Numbered from the stretch's first letter, positions 18,900 to 28,962 are shown. The stretch is DNA of 64,000 nucleotides from Rhodobiaceae bacterium (GCA_020637895.1 JACKJP010000002.1:372001-436000); one strand, 5' to 3'. Made by a program: numbers and translations. The notes: a model not told the origin generated them from the letters alone.

Positions 18900-19680
18900 G
18901 GCGCTGCAAGATCTGAACCTGCTGCGCGAGGCGGCGCAGGCGGCGGGCGATCTGGCGCTGCGCTACCACCGCAGCGCTCCCCGCTCCTGGACCAAGGGCG
19001 ACAATTCGCCCGTGAGTGAGGCCGATGTCGCCGTTGACCGGCTGCTGCGCAAGACGCTGACCGGCGCGCGTGGCAACTATGGCTGGCTTTCCGAAGAGAG
19101 CGAGGACAACCGCGATAGGCTGACGCGCGAGCGCGTTTTCGTCGTCGATCCGATCGATGGTACGCGCGCCTTCCTCGAAGGCGACGACCAATGGGTTGTG
19201 TCGGTTGCCGTCGTCTCGCCGCAGGGATCGGAGTGCGGCGTGCTTTACAATCCCGTGCGCGGCGAAATGTACGAGGCGGCCCGTGGCGCGGGCGCTCATC
19301 TGGACGGCCACCGGCTTCTCGTCACATCGCCGGGCGACAACTACAGGATCGCGGGTTCCAAACGGGATGTTTCCGGCTTGAATCTGAACAACAGCGCCAG
19401 CATTATCGATCGCAGATATGTGCCTTCGCTGGCCTACCGATTCGCCCTTGTCGCGGCGGGTCGGTTTGACGCGACGATGACTTCCGGCAGGTGCCGCGAC
19501 TGGGACCTGGCGGCTGCCATGCTGATCGTCGAGGAAGCGGGCGGAGTGGTACGGCGTATCGACGGCGAGCCCATCCGGCTGAACATGCCCGAGCCGGTGC
19601 AGCCGCCGCTGGTCGCCGGCAGTAGAGAGACCGTCGAATTCCTCACCGGAAGGCGCCCGACAGACGGTGCCGGCCCATGA
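18886..19680 (+). CDS. Inositol monophosphatase family protein, CysQ-like 3'(2'),5'-bisphosphate nucleotidase
   Basis: This 264-residue enzyme has the metal-binding motifs of the inositol phosphatase superfamily. DPIDGTRAFLEGDDQW sits near residue 87, and WDLAAAMLIVEEAGG near 206. CysQ members clear PAP produced in sulfate assimilation, but inositol-phosphatase activity cannot be excluded from sequence. It overlaps pmbA by 14 bases and the DUF4170 gene by at most four, so it is part of an operon leading into lipid A genes. Confidence 0.82.
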   Translation: MQAHEALQDLNLLREAAQAAGDLALRYHRSAPRSWTKGDNSPVSEADVAVDRLLRKTLTGARGNYGWLSEESEDNRDRLTRERVFVVDPIDGTRAFLEGDDQWVVSVAVVSPQGSECGVLYNPVRGEMYEAARGAGAHLDGHRLLVTSPGDNYRIAGSKRDVSGLNLNNSASIIDRRYVPSLAYRFALVAAGRFDATMTSGRCRDWDLAAAMLIVEEAGGVVRRIDGEPIRLNMPEPVQPPLVAGSRETVEFLTGRRPTDGAGP

Positions 19681-19694
19681 CCATCGGAGACAAG

Positions 19695-19937
19695 ATGAGC
19701 ACAGCAGAACCCGCACAGCAGCTTCTCCATCTCGTGTTTGGCGGAGAGCTGGAAAATGTCGACAGAATTACCTTCAAGGACTTGAGCAAACTCGATATCG
19801 TCGGGATCTACCCCAATTATCGAACTGCCTATGACGCCTGGAAGTCGGCGGCGCAGGGCAGCGTCGATAACGCGCAGATGCGCTACTTCATCGTCCACAT
19901 GCACAGGCTTCTCGATCCCGAAGCCAAGGGCGACTGA
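19695..19937 (+). CDS. DUF4170 family protein
   Basis: This 80-residue soluble protein has the DUF4170 core, with HLVFGGELEN and VGIYPNYRTAYDAWKSAAQG. The function is unknown. I chose the ATG at 19695, which has GGAGA five bases upstream, over one at 19677 that overlaps the previous stop. In Hyphomicrobiales this gene typically sits between a CysQ-like gene and lipid A genes, as here. Confidence 0.8.
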   Translation: MSTAEPAQQLLHLVFGGELENVDRITFKDLSKLDIVGIYPNYRTAYDAWKSAAQGSVDNAQMRYFIVHMHRLLDPEAKGD

Positions 19938-20068
19938 AGGCGGCAGGTCTTCGGGCCGCTGACGACAGACCTCGAACGGTCATGATCGCGGCCTGCCGAT
20001 GCGGGTGACACAGGGCCGTCTTGCGGGTAAAGACAAGCCGGATCGGCGGCCGCCAGGGAGCGCGCATA

Positions 20069-21925
20069 TTGCTGCAGAAAATCTTACGGAGCGGAACGGA
20101 TATCGACCGTGCCGACGACCTGCTCGGCCACGAGCAGCTGAGCACGGGCGAACTCGTGCGGATGATGGTTCGCGACTATCTCTGGCCGAACCGCTGGCTG
20201 CTGACGGCAAGCTTCGTTTCGACGCTCGTCGTCGGCGCATCGACGGGCGCCATTCCGCTGCTGCTGCAATTCACCGCCGACGAAATCATCGTCAACCGGA
20301 ACCGCGCCATGCTGACGGTCGTGCCGGTGGCGATCATCATCGTCCTGTTCGCCAAGGCGCTCTCCGAATATGTGTCGGCGGTCACGGAAAGCTATATCGG
20401 CATCTCGATTACGGCGGATCTGCGCAAACGCGTGATCGGCCGCCTGATGCATGCCGATCTCGCCTGGCTGCAACTCAGCCATAGCGGCCGGTTCGTCATG
20501 ACCTTCATGAACGATGTGAAGGAACTGACGGACGGCGCGACGATCAGCATCATCTCGTTCGTCAAGAACCTGCTTCGGTGTCTGTTTCTTGTTGCCGCCA
20601 TGTTCTATCTCGACTGGCGGCTTGCGATTTTCGCCGTTGCCGCCATTCCGATCGCGATCCGGCTGCTGGGCCGACATCGCGGCAAGAGCTTCAAGTATTC
20701 CCGCCAGACCATGGCCGAAACAGGCGACATGGGCTCACTCGTTTCGCAGGCATTGTCCGGCATTCGCGTGGTCAAGGCCTATGACCGCGAAGACGCGGAA
20801 TCGTCCCGCATCGGCAGCACGATCGAACGCATGGCCGGTTATGCCATGCGCCTCGTCAGGGTTCGCCATGCGTCCGGCCCGATGACCGAGGCGCTTACCG
20901 GTCTCGGATTTGCGGCCGCGATCATGTATGGCGGCTGGCGTGGCCAGCAGGGAACGATGACGCTCGGCGAATTCACCGGCTTCATCGGCGCGGCCATGCT
21001 GATCTATCAGCCGCTGCGCCAGATGGCGACGATCCAGACGACGTTACAGACCGGCGTTGCCGCGGCGGGACGGGTCTTTGCCGTGCTCAACCGCGAGCAC
21101 AAGGTCACCGACCGCCCCGGCGCCAGCCCGATCAACGCGGAGGCCGGCGACATCCGCTTTGAGAACGTGTCTTTTGCCTATGACGACGGCAAGCCGGTGT
21201 TGCGCGGCATCGACTTTCATGTTCCGGCGGGGCGTCGTTTCGCGCTTGTCGGTTCCAGCGGGTCGGGCAAGAGCACGATCATGAACCTGCTGCTGCGGTT
21301 CTACGATCCGGTTGAAGGGCGCATCCTGCTCGACGGGAAGGACATTTCGGAAGCGACGCTCGCCAGCGTCAGGCAGGCGTCGGCGCTTGTGACACAGGAT
21401 CCGTTTCTGTTCGACGACACGATCCGCGCGAACATCGCCTATGGTAGCGAGGAGGCAAGCCAGGGCGAAATCGAGGCTGCGGCACGCGCGGCCGTCGCGC
21501 ACGATTTCATCATGGAGCTGCCCAACGGCTATGACACGATCGCGGGCGAAGCCGGCCAGCGCCTTTCTGGCGGCCAGAAGCAGCGCATCGCGATTGCCCG
21601 CGCCATGCTGAGGCAGGCGCCCATCCTCCTGCTCGACGAACCGACAAGCGCGCTCGACAGCGAGTCGGAGGCGCAGATCCAGGTCGCGCTGGAACACCTG
21701 ATCGAAGGGAAGACCGTGATCATGATCGCGCACCGGCTCTCGACAGTGCGCAACGCCGATTGCATTCTTGTTCTGGACAAGGGTCGCATCGTCGAACAGG
21801 GCACGCACGAGGAACTTATCGGACACAAGGGTGTCTATGCACGGCTCCACAAGACGCAACTGGCCGCTGACGCGCCCGTCTCCGAGCGACCGACAAGTCG
21901 CCGGCGCAAGAGCGCGAAGGGCTAA
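20069..21925 (+). CDS. MsbA-like ABC exporter, fused membrane and ATPase domains
   Basis: This protein of about 618 residues has six membrane helices in the first 320 residues, then a nucleotide-binding domain. The domain has Walker A GSSGSGKSTI (about 395), the signature LSGGQKQR, Walker B ILLLDEPTSALD and the switch HRL. It looks like a lipid-type half-transporter of the MsbA group. Its place before a lipid acyltransferase, waaA and lpxK suggests flipping of lipid A-core across the inner membrane (inference). I chose a TTG at 20069, with CAGGGAG eight bases upstream. The frame is open to a TTG at 20021, so the start is uncertain. Confidence 0.88.
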   Translation: MLQKILRSGTDIDRADDLLGHEQLSTGELVRMMVRDYLWPNRWLLTASFVSTLVVGASTGAIPLLLQFTADEIIVNRNRAMLTVVPVAIIIVLFAKALSEYVSAVTESYIGISITADLRKRVIGRLMHADLAWLQLSHSGRFVMTFMNDVKELTDGATISIISFVKNLLRCLFLVAAMFYLDWRLAIFAVAAIPIAIRLLGRHRGKSFKYSRQTMAETGDMGSLVSQALSGIRVVKAYDREDAESSRIGSTIERMAGYAMRLVRVRHASGPMTEALTGLGFAAAIMYGGWRGQQGTMTLGEFTGFIGAAMLIYQPLRQMATIQTTLQTGVAAAGRVFAVLNREHKVTDRPGASPINAEAGDIRFENVSFAYDDGKPVLRGIDFHVPAGRRFALVGSSGSGKSTIMNLLLRFYDPVEGRILLDGKDISEATLASVRQASALVTQDPFLFDDTIRANIAYGSEEASQGEIEAAARAAVAHDFIMELPNGYDTIAGEAGQRLSGGQKQRIAIARAMLRQAPILLLDEPTSALDSESEAQIQVALEHLIEGKTVIMIAHRLSTVRNADCILVLDKGRIVEQGTHEELIGHKGVYARLHKTQLAADAPVSERPTSRRRKSAKG

Positions 21926-21932
21926 CTGCGGC

Positions 21933-22622
21933 ATGACGAGTATCAAGCGTTTTGGCGCCAAGCCCGGCGTGCAGCGGTTTCTTGGGCGGACAATCGCGCT
22001 ATACCTCAAGTTCGTCGACCGGACGACGCGCTATACGATCGAACCGGCCGACATTTACGATCGCGTCGACCGGGATAGCCCGGCGATCATCGCCATGTGG
22101 CACGGGGAGCACTTCATGATGCCCTTCGTCAACCGACGCAACTACGTGATCAAGGCCTTGATCTCGCGCCATCGCGATGGCGAGATCAACGCCATCGCGG
22201 CCGAAGCAATGGGTATCGGAACTGTTCGCGGATCGGGCGACCATTCCGGCCGCTACCTGGAAAAGGGTGGCGTCGGTGCTTTCCGCGCCATGCTCGACGA
22301 ACTGGAATTGGGCACGCATATCGCGCTCACGGCCGACGTGCCGAAGGTTGCCAAGCGGGCCGGTATGGGCATCGTCAAGCTGGCGTCACGGTCGGGGCGC
22401 CCGATCATTCCGGCGGTGATCGCGACGCACCGGCGCATAACGTTCGACAATTGGGACAAGAGCAAACTCAATCTGCCCTTCTCGAAAGGGGCAATGGTTG
22501 CCGGAGAGTGGGTTCACGTTCCGGCTGACGCCGATGACGAGACGCTCGAGCGGTGCCGGCGGCAGGTCGAGGACAATCTCAACGCTGCCATGAAAAGGGC
22601 TTATGAGATCGTCGATGGCTGA
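21933..22622 (+). CDS. DUF374 family lysophospholipid acyltransferase-like protein
   Basis: This 229-residue protein belongs to the DUF374 group of acyltransferase-like enzymes. Landmarks are AMWHGEHFMMPF near residue 53 and SRHRDGEINAIAAEAMGI near residue 75. The usual HX4D motif of glycerolipid acyltransferases is not present in standard form; the family has a Ser/His-Arg-Asp-Gly-Glu block instead. It lies between the ABC exporter and waaA, so a lipid A or phospholipid acylation role is likely, but its substrate is unknown. I chose the ATG at 21933, eight bases past the previous stop. Confidence 0.8.
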   Translation: MTSIKRFGAKPGVQRFLGRTIALYLKFVDRTTRYTIEPADIYDRVDRDSPAIIAMWHGEHFMMPFVNRRNYVIKALISRHRDGEINAIAAEAMGIGTVRGSGDHSGRYLEKGGVGAFRAMLDELELGTHIALTADVPKVAKRAGMGIVKLASRSGRPIIPAVIATHRRITFDNWDKSKLNLPFSKGAMVAGEWVHVPADADDETLERCRRQVEDNLNAAMKRAYEIVDG

Positions 22623-23913
22623 GCCGCTGCCCTTCTCGCTCAAGATGTACCGCCTGGGGACGCGGGTCATCAGCCCGTTTGTCGGCATGTGGCTCCAGAA
22701 GCGGCTCAAGGACGGGAAGGAAATCGGCCCGCGGCTGGAAGAACGGCTCGGCCGCAGCACGCTGAAGCGTCCTGAGGGAACGCTGATCTGGCTTCACTCG
22801 GCAAGCGTAGGCGAGACCAACGCAATCCTGCCGCTGATCGGACGCATCGCCCTGCGTTTTCCAACCGTATCGCTGCTGCTGACCACGGTAACGGTGACGT
22901 CCGCGGAAATAGCAGCAAAGAAATTGCCCGAGGGCGTCAAGCACCAGTTCGCCGTGCTCGATACGCCGAAGGCCGTCCGCAACTTTCTCGATCACTGGCA
23001 ACCGGATCTGGCCGTGTTCGCGGAATCTGAAATCTGGCCGAACATGCTGTTCGATCTGAACAGGCGCGGCATTCCCGCGGCGATGATCAACGGACGCATG
23101 TCGGACCGGTCGTTCTCACGCTGGAAATATGCGCCCAAGACGATCCGCTGGCTGCTCAGCGCCTTCACGGTCTGTCTGGTCCAGTCGCAAACAGATCTCA
23201 GGCGCTTCCAGTCGCTGGGTGCGACCCATGCGGTCGCGACGGGCAACGTCAAGTTCGACGTCCCCGCGCCAGATGCTTCCGCGATGGACATGGCTGCATT
23301 CCGCAACGCCATCGGCGATCGCCCCGTCTGGGTTGCCGCGAGCACCCATCCTGGCGAGGAAGCGATCGTGCTGGAAGCGCATCAGCGCGTTCAGCGCGCG
23401 TTCCCGACGCTTTTGACGATGATCGTGCCGCGCCATCCCGAGCGCGGGCTATCGGTCCTGTCGCTGGCACGCAAGCGCGGCTTGCGCGCAAGCCTGAGGT
23501 CCGCACAGCGCCAGCCGGGCAAGGGAGATCAGGTGTTTGTCTTCGACAGCATCGGCGAGCTCGGCCTTGCCTATCGCCTGTGCGACATTGCCTTCATCGG
23601 CGGCTCGCTCGCCAAGCGCGGCGGGCAGAACCCGATCGAACCGGCAAAGCTGAAAACAGCGATCATGCACGGACCGGCGACGTTCAATTTTTCCGATGCC
23701 TATGCCGCGCTTGCCGACGGTGGCGGTGCCGAACAGGTCGATGGACCGCTCAAGATGGCCCAGAGCCTCGAAAGACTGATCTCCAATCCCGCCGCGCGAC
23801 AGCTGCGGGCCAGTGCCGCCGCAAAAGCGATAGAACCGCTCGGCGGCGCGCTTGAAAAATCCTACGCGGTGCTTTCGACCTACATCAACGAAGCGTCGAC
23901 GAGGCATTCCTGA
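22615..23913 (+). CDS. waaA: Kdo transferase
   Basis: This 432-residue glycosyltransferase (family GT30) adds 3-deoxy-D-manno-octulosonic acid to lipid IVA. It has the catalytic-base motif SVGETNAILP near residue 64, FAESEIWPNML near residue 136, and the C-terminal FIGGSLAKRGGQNPIEP. I chose the ATG at 22615, which overlaps the upstream stop by eight bases. It is followed directly by lpxK, which starts in its stop codon. Confidence 0.95.
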   Translation: MAEPLPFSLKMYRLGTRVISPFVGMWLQKRLKDGKEIGPRLEERLGRSTLKRPEGTLIWLHSASVGETNAILPLIGRIALRFPTVSLLLTTVTVTSAEIAAKKLPEGVKHQFAVLDTPKAVRNFLDHWQPDLAVFAESEIWPNMLFDLNRRGIPAAMINGRMSDRSFSRWKYAPKTIRWLLSAFTVCLVQSQTDLRRFQSLGATHAVATGNVKFDVPAPDASAMDMAAFRNAIGDRPVWVAASTHPGEEAIVLEAHQRVQRAFPTLLTMIVPRHPERGLSVLSLARKRGLRASLRSAQRQPGKGDQVFVFDSIGELGLAYRLCDIAFIGGSLAKRGGQNPIEPAKLKTAIMHGPATFNFSDAYAALADGGGAEQVDGPLKMAQSLERLISNPAARQLRASAAAKAIEPLGGALEKSYAVLSTYINEASTRHS

Positions 23914-24908
23914 TGCAGGCGCCGGCTTTCTGGTGGAAGCCGAAGCCGGTCCTGGTCGCGCGCCTCCTGCAGCCGGCATCGCTGCTCTATGCCGGCGCGG
24001 CCCGCCTGCGCACCATACTGACGCGCCAGCGCAGTGCGCCCATCCCGATCATCTGCATCGGCAATCCGACGGTCGGCGGCGCCGGAAAGACGCCGACAGC
24101 CATCGCGGTGGCAGGAATGCTGGCGGGTGCGGGTCGCCGGCCGGTATTCCTGACGCGCGGCTATGGCGGGACGATCAAGGGGCCTGCGTTGGTCGAAATC
24201 GGCCGTCACGGCAGCCGCGAGGTGGGCGACGAACCGCTTATCCTCGCCCGGCACGCGCCCGTGATCGTCAGCGCCGACCGGGTCGCAGGCGCGAAGCTGG
24301 CTGCAAGCCATGGCGATGTCGTCGTCATGGACGACGGGTTCCAGAACCCTGCCCTTGGAAAGCACTTCTCCATTCTGGTCATCGATGGTCAGGTCGGCGT
24401 CGGCAACGGGCTGTGCCTGCCGGCCGGGCCTTTGCGCATGGGCCTTGGCGGGCAGTTGAAGTCAGCGGACGCAGTCCTCATCATCGGACGCGACGCGCGG
24501 AACATGGCCAGCTTCATACCGGACGGCGTCATGCATCTTTCCGGCCGCATCGCGAGTGTGCCTCCGGCGGCAATCGCCGGACGCCCGCTGATTGCATTTA
24601 CCGGGATTGGCAGGCCATCGAAATTCTTCTCGACGCTGGAGGAAGCCGGCCTTGAAATCGCCGTGCGCGTTCCGTTCCCCGACCACCATGTATTTACCGA
24701 ACGCGAGGCAGACGCCCTGCTGGATCATGCCGCACGTGAAAAGGCCCTCCTGGTATCGACAGAGAAGGACTGCGCGCGCCTGTCCGCCAAAGGCGACACA
24801 GCGCTTGCCACGCTAGCCGCACGGACGATTCCCTATCCGATCACGATGGAATTCGATCAAGCCAGCGCGACGGCGCTAGCGCGGAGCCTTTACGAAGCTA
24901 TCGGCTAG
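23913..24908 (+). CDS. lpxK: Tetraacyldisaccharide 4'-kinase
   Basis: This 331-residue kinase phosphorylates the 4' position of the lipid A disaccharide. The Walker A motif GNPTVGGAGKTPT lies at about residues 50-62, VVMDDGFQN is near residue 141, and the family block STEKDCARLS is near residue 287. The ATG shares its A with the waaA stop codon (TGATG). It ends the envelope operon; the stop meets the convergent DUF2093 stop. Confidence 0.95.
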   Translation: MQAPAFWWKPKPVLVARLLQPASLLYAGAARLRTILTRQRSAPIPIICIGNPTVGGAGKTPTAIAVAGMLAGAGRRPVFLTRGYGGTIKGPALVEIGRHGSREVGDEPLILARHAPVIVSADRVAGAKLAASHGDVVVMDDGFQNPALGKHFSILVIDGQVGVGNGLCLPAGPLRMGLGGQLKSADAVLIIGRDARNMASFIPDGVMHLSGRIASVPPAAIAGRPLIAFTGIGRPSKFFSTLEEAGLEIAVRVPFPDHHVFTEREADALLDHAAREKALLVSTEKDCARLSAKGDTALATLAARTIPYPITMEFDQASATALARSLYEAIG

Positions 24909-25126
24909 CGCCTGCTCAGCATTTCCTGATGGCGGGCGGCAGCAATCGCCGCGCTGGCGTAGGGCTCCTGCCGGTCCACATTCCAGTAGCGCAATTCATC
25001 GAGCGGTATGGCGTCGCCTGTCACCGCGCAGCGAACGAACGCACCGCGCCGCACGATCCTGTAGTCGCCATCGAGATAGCGAAGCTGCGCTTCGCCTCCG
25101 TTTCCCGGCAATTCGAGCCTGTTCAT
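24905..25126 (-). CDS. DUF2093 family protein
   Basis: This 73-residue protein contains RYLDGDYRIVRRGAFVRCAV and DELRYWNVDRQEPY, the full DUF2093 domain. Members are found beside lpxK in Hyphomicrobiales and have no known function. The ATG at 25126 begins MNRLELPGNGG; the longer open frame upstream overlaps xseA and is not expected to be used. It lies downstream of xseA on the same strand. Confidence 0.82.
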   Translation of the reverse strand: MNRLELPGNGGEAQLRYLDGDYRIVRRGAFVRCAVTGDAIPLDELRYWNVDRQEPYASAAIAAARHQEMLSRR

Positions 25127-25199
25127 GTCCCTACCTCGTCGTCGCTCATGAAATAGCCGCTGACGGCCGCCATTTCCAGCCCCGTGCCGCGCGCGCATG

Positions 25200-26626
25200 C
25201 TAGGCATCGTCTCCGAACAGATCCGGGGTCTGGCCACCCTGCTTCTTCGGCGACCCGCGGACAGACCTAGATGCGGGACCGCCGCCGGCAACCGCGCGCA
25301 CCTCGCCGTCAGCAAACTGGATCGTCAATGCGGCGCCGCCGGCAATGCCTGCTGCCGAAGTCACGGGCGCATCATCGGCATCGCGAACAAGGGCAAATCC
25401 ACGCGCCAGCGTTTCCACGTAGCTCAGCGCCCTGAGCAGCTTGTGCTTCTGGGCAAGGCTTTCAGACCTGCGATCCAGTTCGATACGAACCGCGCGGCCG
25501 GCCTGATGCCAAAGACCGGCAAGCCGCTCGGCGCCATTGGTCAGCGGATGACGCAGCAGGCCCGGCGACAATCGCGCCGCGACCTTGTCCAGCAGCGCGC
25601 GATGCGCCGCGACATTGGCGCCAAGCGCACGGGAAAGGCGTGCCCCGGCATGATCATGACGCTGACGTGCGAGCGCTATGATCTCCGCCGGCCGCGGCAG
25701 GCCGCGCACGGCTGCCTGGAGCAAAGCGCGGCTCTCCTTGATATGGCGGCTGAGCGAAGAAAGCAGACGGCTTTTCAGATCGGCGACACCGGCCAGCAAT
25801 TCGCTGCGCACCGGGACCGCCATTTCGGCAGCGGCCGTGGGCGTAGGCGCCCGCATGTCGGCGGCGTGGTCGATAAGGGTCGTATCGGTTTCGTGGCCGA
25901 CCGCCGAGATAAGTGGGATATGGCTGGCTGCCGCCGCACGCACGACGACCTCCTCGTTGAAGGCCCACAAATCCTCAAGGCTGCCGCCGCCGCGCGCGAC
26001 GATGATGATATCCGGGCGCGGCAACGCGGGATCGTCGCCGAACCGGTTGAACCCTTCAATGCCGCGCGCGACCTCTTCGGCCGACCCTTCTCCCTGCACG
26101 CGCGCCGGCCAGACGAGAACGCGAACGGGAAACCGATCTGCAATGCGATGCAGGATATCTCGAATGACGGAACCCGTCGGCGACGTAATGACACCGATAA
26201 CCGCCGGCAATCGCGGCAGGGGCTGTTTTCTGGCGGGATCGAACAGGCCTTCTGCCTGCAACTGGCGGCGGCGCGCCTCCAGCAGCGCCATGAGCGCTCC
26301 TTCGCCGGCCGGCTCGAGGGCTTCGATCACGATCTGGTACTTCGACGAACGCGGATAGGTCGTCACCTTGCCGGTGGCGATGACCTCAAGCCCTTCTTCG
26401 GGCTTGAAACGCAGACGGCCATAGGTTCCCCGCCAGACCACGGCGTCGATGACCGCATCGGCATCCTTTAGGGTAAAATAGGCGTGCCCGGAGGAGTGCG
26501 GCCCCGGAAACCGGAAATCTCGCCGCGAAGACGCACGAAGGCGAAATTCTCCTCAACCGTGCGCTTCAGCGCGCCGGCGGCCGGTATTCCGGAAGATTGC
26601 TGTTTCGGCGGTCACTATTTTTCCAT
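25200..26626 (-). pseudogene. xseA: xseA (exonuclease VII large subunit) with a broken 5' end
   Basis: From 26441 to 25200 the minus strand gives 413 residues of exonuclease VII large subunit, including ITSPTGSVIRDIL and ARGGGSLEDLWAFN, to the C-terminal TPDLFGDDA. The N-terminal OB-fold is upstream but in other frames. NLPEY, then ALKRTVEENFAFVRLRGEISG, then PHSSGHAYFTLKDADAVID can be read only by changing frame three times. The breaks lie at an A5 run (26618-26622), in a region about ten bases short near 26571-26584, and at a run of four Gs (26502-26505). If one A is missing in that first run, an ATG at 26626 starts the expected N-terminus. Homopolymer breaks favour sequencing error, but true decay is possible. 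Confidence 0.8.
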
Positions 26627-26738
26627 ACCGGCAGGATCGATTTGCGGTGCAAGGCGGTTCATACGCGATCAAGCCGATGCTACAACCCAGTTGCGCCGCG
26701 TGGAAGAAGCGGGCGGCAATCAGGAGACCCGTCAACGC

Positions 26739-28046
26739 ATGAATGTGCTTCTCATCGGATCAGGCGGACGCGAACACGCGCTGGCCTGGGCGATTTCACG
26801 CAGCCCCGATCTGTCCCGGCTCTATTGCGCGCCTGGCAATGCAGGTATCGCCACTGTCGCAACGCTGGCGGCGCTCAACCCCGACGACCACGATGGCGTG
26901 ATCCGGTTCGCGCGCGAGAGGCAGATCGGCCTGGTCGTCGTCGGCCCCGAGGCCCCGCTTGTCGGCGGGCTTGCCGATGCGCTTCGGGCCGAAGGCATCG
27001 CGACGTTCGGTCCGAGCGCCGCAGCCGCGCAACTTGAGGGCTCCAAGCGTTTTACCAAGGACCTGTGCCGCGACTATTCGATACCGACGGCCGCCTATGA
27101 AAGTTTCACCGACCCCAACGCCGCTAAGGCATTCGTCGAGAAGACCGGTGTTCCTATCGTCATCAAGGCAGACGGTCTGGCGGCCGGCAAGGGCGTCATC
27201 ATCGCCGAGACGATGGACGATGCCAACGCCGCCATCGACGACATTCTTGGCGGCGCCTTTGGCGAGGCTGGCGCATCGATCGTCGTGGAACAGTTTCTGA
27301 CTGGCGAAGAAGCGAGCTTCTTTGCGCTTTGCGACGGCGAGCGGGCGCTGGCGCTCGCTTCCGCCCAGGATCACAAACGTGCCTTTGACGGGGATACCGG
27401 TCCCAATACCGGCGGCATGGGCGCCTATTCGCCGGCGCCCATCTTGGACGATGCGATGAGCGCGCGCGTGATGCGCGAAATCATCGAGCCGACGCTGAAG
27501 GCAATGCGCGATAAGGGGTGCCCGTTTTCCGGTGTCCTGTTTGCCGGTCTGATGATCGACGCGGAGGGTCCCAAGCTGATCGAATACAACGTCCGCTTCG
27601 GCGATCCGGAATGCCAGGTGCTTATGATGCGCCTGAAGAGCGACGTCCTGGCGCTGCTCAGGGCCTCGGCGGAAGGCGCGCTCGCAGGGCAGAAGGCGGA
27701 ATGGCATGACCAGACCGCGTTGACGGTCGTCATGGCCTCGCGGGGCTATCCCGGTGCCTATGAGAAGAATACCGAGATCGGCAGCCTTGCTGCGATCGAC
27801 GATGATGACCTGAAGATCTTTCACGCGGGCACGGCTGAAAGGACGGCAGGCTGGTTGCGACCGGCGGGCGGGTCCTCAATGTCACCGCGCTCGGCGGATC
27901 GGTCACCGAAGCGCAGCAGCCGCGCCTATGCCGCCGTCGACCGCATCGACTGGCCGGGCGGTTTCTGCCGCCGCGACATCGGCTGGCGGGCGATCGAGCG
28001 CGCGAGGGGAATGCAAAATGAGCGCCCGCGCATCGGCCTTGCCTGA
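26739..28046 (+). CDS. purD: Phosphoribosylamine-glycine ligase, with two compensating frame breaks near the end
   Basis: This is the second enzyme of purine synthesis. The ATP-grasp fold is clear over the first 365 residues: IGSGGREHALAWA at the N-terminus, LVVVGPEAPLVGGLADALR, IKADGLAAGKGVIIA, and EYNVRFGDPECQVLMMRL. Near 27840 one base seems to be missing, so about 25 residues are read in the wrong frame. A second shift near 27911-27924 restores AYAAVDRIDWPGGFCRRDIGWRAIER. The total length stays close to the family norm. The gene is usually essential, which favours sequencing error over decay. The start at 26739 has GGAGA about 12 bases upstream. Confidence 0.9.
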   Translation: MNVLLIGSGGREHALAWAISRSPDLSRLYCAPGNAGIATVATLAALNPDDHDGVIRFARERQIGLVVVGPEAPLVGGLADALRAEGIATFGPSAAAAQLEGSKRFTKDLCRDYSIPTAAYESFTDPNAAKAFVEKTGVPIVIKADGLAAGKGVIIAETMDDANAAIDDILGGAFGEAGASIVVEQFLTGEEASFFALCDGERALALASAQDHKRAFDGDTGPNTGGMGAYSPAPILDDAMSARVMREIIEPTLKAMRDKGCPFSGVLFAGLMIDAEGPKLIEYNVRFGDPECQVLMMRLKSDVLALLRASAEGALAGQKAEWHDQTALTVVMASRGYPGAYEKNTEIGSLAAIDDDDLKIFHAGTAERTAGWLRPAGGSSMSPRSADRSPKRSSRAYAAVDRIDWPGGFCRRDIGWRAIERARGMQNERPRIGLA

Positions 28047-28962
28047 GCGGGCGGCGGTGCGCGCGGGTTCGCCCATATCGCCGTGATGGAAGCGCTGGAC
28101 GATCTGGGCCTGCGCCCTTCCCATGTCACCGGCACGAGTATCGGCGCTATACTGGGCGCTGCCTGTTGCGCCGGCCTGACGGGGGGCGCGACATCCGGCA
28201 CACGAAATACTCTCCATTTTCCGCACCCGATCGGAAGTACTCGCAATGATGCGGTCCAATGGAACCGGGCTCGGCGCGCTGGTTCGTCCGACGCTGGCTA
28301 ATCCGCTGCAGATGAACGCGGAACGCCTGCTCGCCGCTTTCCTGCCAGGACGCGATGCCGCACAGCTTCGAAGATCTCAAGACCCCGATGACGGTCGTCG
28401 CGACGGATTTCTACCGGGGCGTCTCGGTCGATTTCGAAAGCGGCCCGCTGCGCCGGATCGTTGCCGCGTCCATGGCGATTCCGGCACTGTTCCGCCCGGT
28501 CGTCATCAACAAGACGGTTTATGTCGATGGCGGCGTCGTCGATCCGCTGCCGATGAGCCAGTTCGAGGACCGCGCCGACATCATCGTCGCCGTCGATGTG
28601 GTGAAGGGGCCGACGTTCAAACCGGTCGCATACCGACCACGTTCGAGGCCATTCTCGGCTCATCCCAGATGATGATGCAGAATATCCTGAACGCGCGCGT
28701 CGCCCGGCATCCGCCGGACGTCCTGATCAAACCGGACATCAGCGATTTCCGCATTCTGGAATTCTACCGCGCGCGGGCGATCCTGAAGGCATCCGAAGCC
28801 TTCATCGACGATGCGAAACGCGACATCGAGGCGGCGATCCAGCGCTTCGAGCATGCGCCGGTCAGCGCCGATCCTGAAAAACGACCTGAGCAGATCCGCC
28901 GCTTCGCGCGCGCCGAATGGCGCCGTAGACCTCCGGCGCATGGTGACAGGTCGGCTGATTGA
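28018..28962 (+). pseudogene. Patatin-like phospholipase gene, heavily frame-disrupted
   Basis: A patatin-like protein can be reassembled from at least five segments in changing frames. MSARASALPERAA is followed by FAHIAVMEALDDLG with the nucleophile elbow GTSIGA. Then come EILSIFRTRSEVLAMM, VVATDFYRGVSVDFESGPL, the DGG motif of the active-site Asp in VDGGVVDPLP, and RIPTTFEAILGSSQMMMQN. The usual Gly-rich oxyanion motif between RAA and FAH is missing, as if about 16-20 bases were lost. Other breaks fall near a G6 run (28181-28186), near 28200, near 28350 and near 28630. Codons between the breaks look well conserved. The end overlaps the end of the convergent tadA. Confidence 0.72.
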
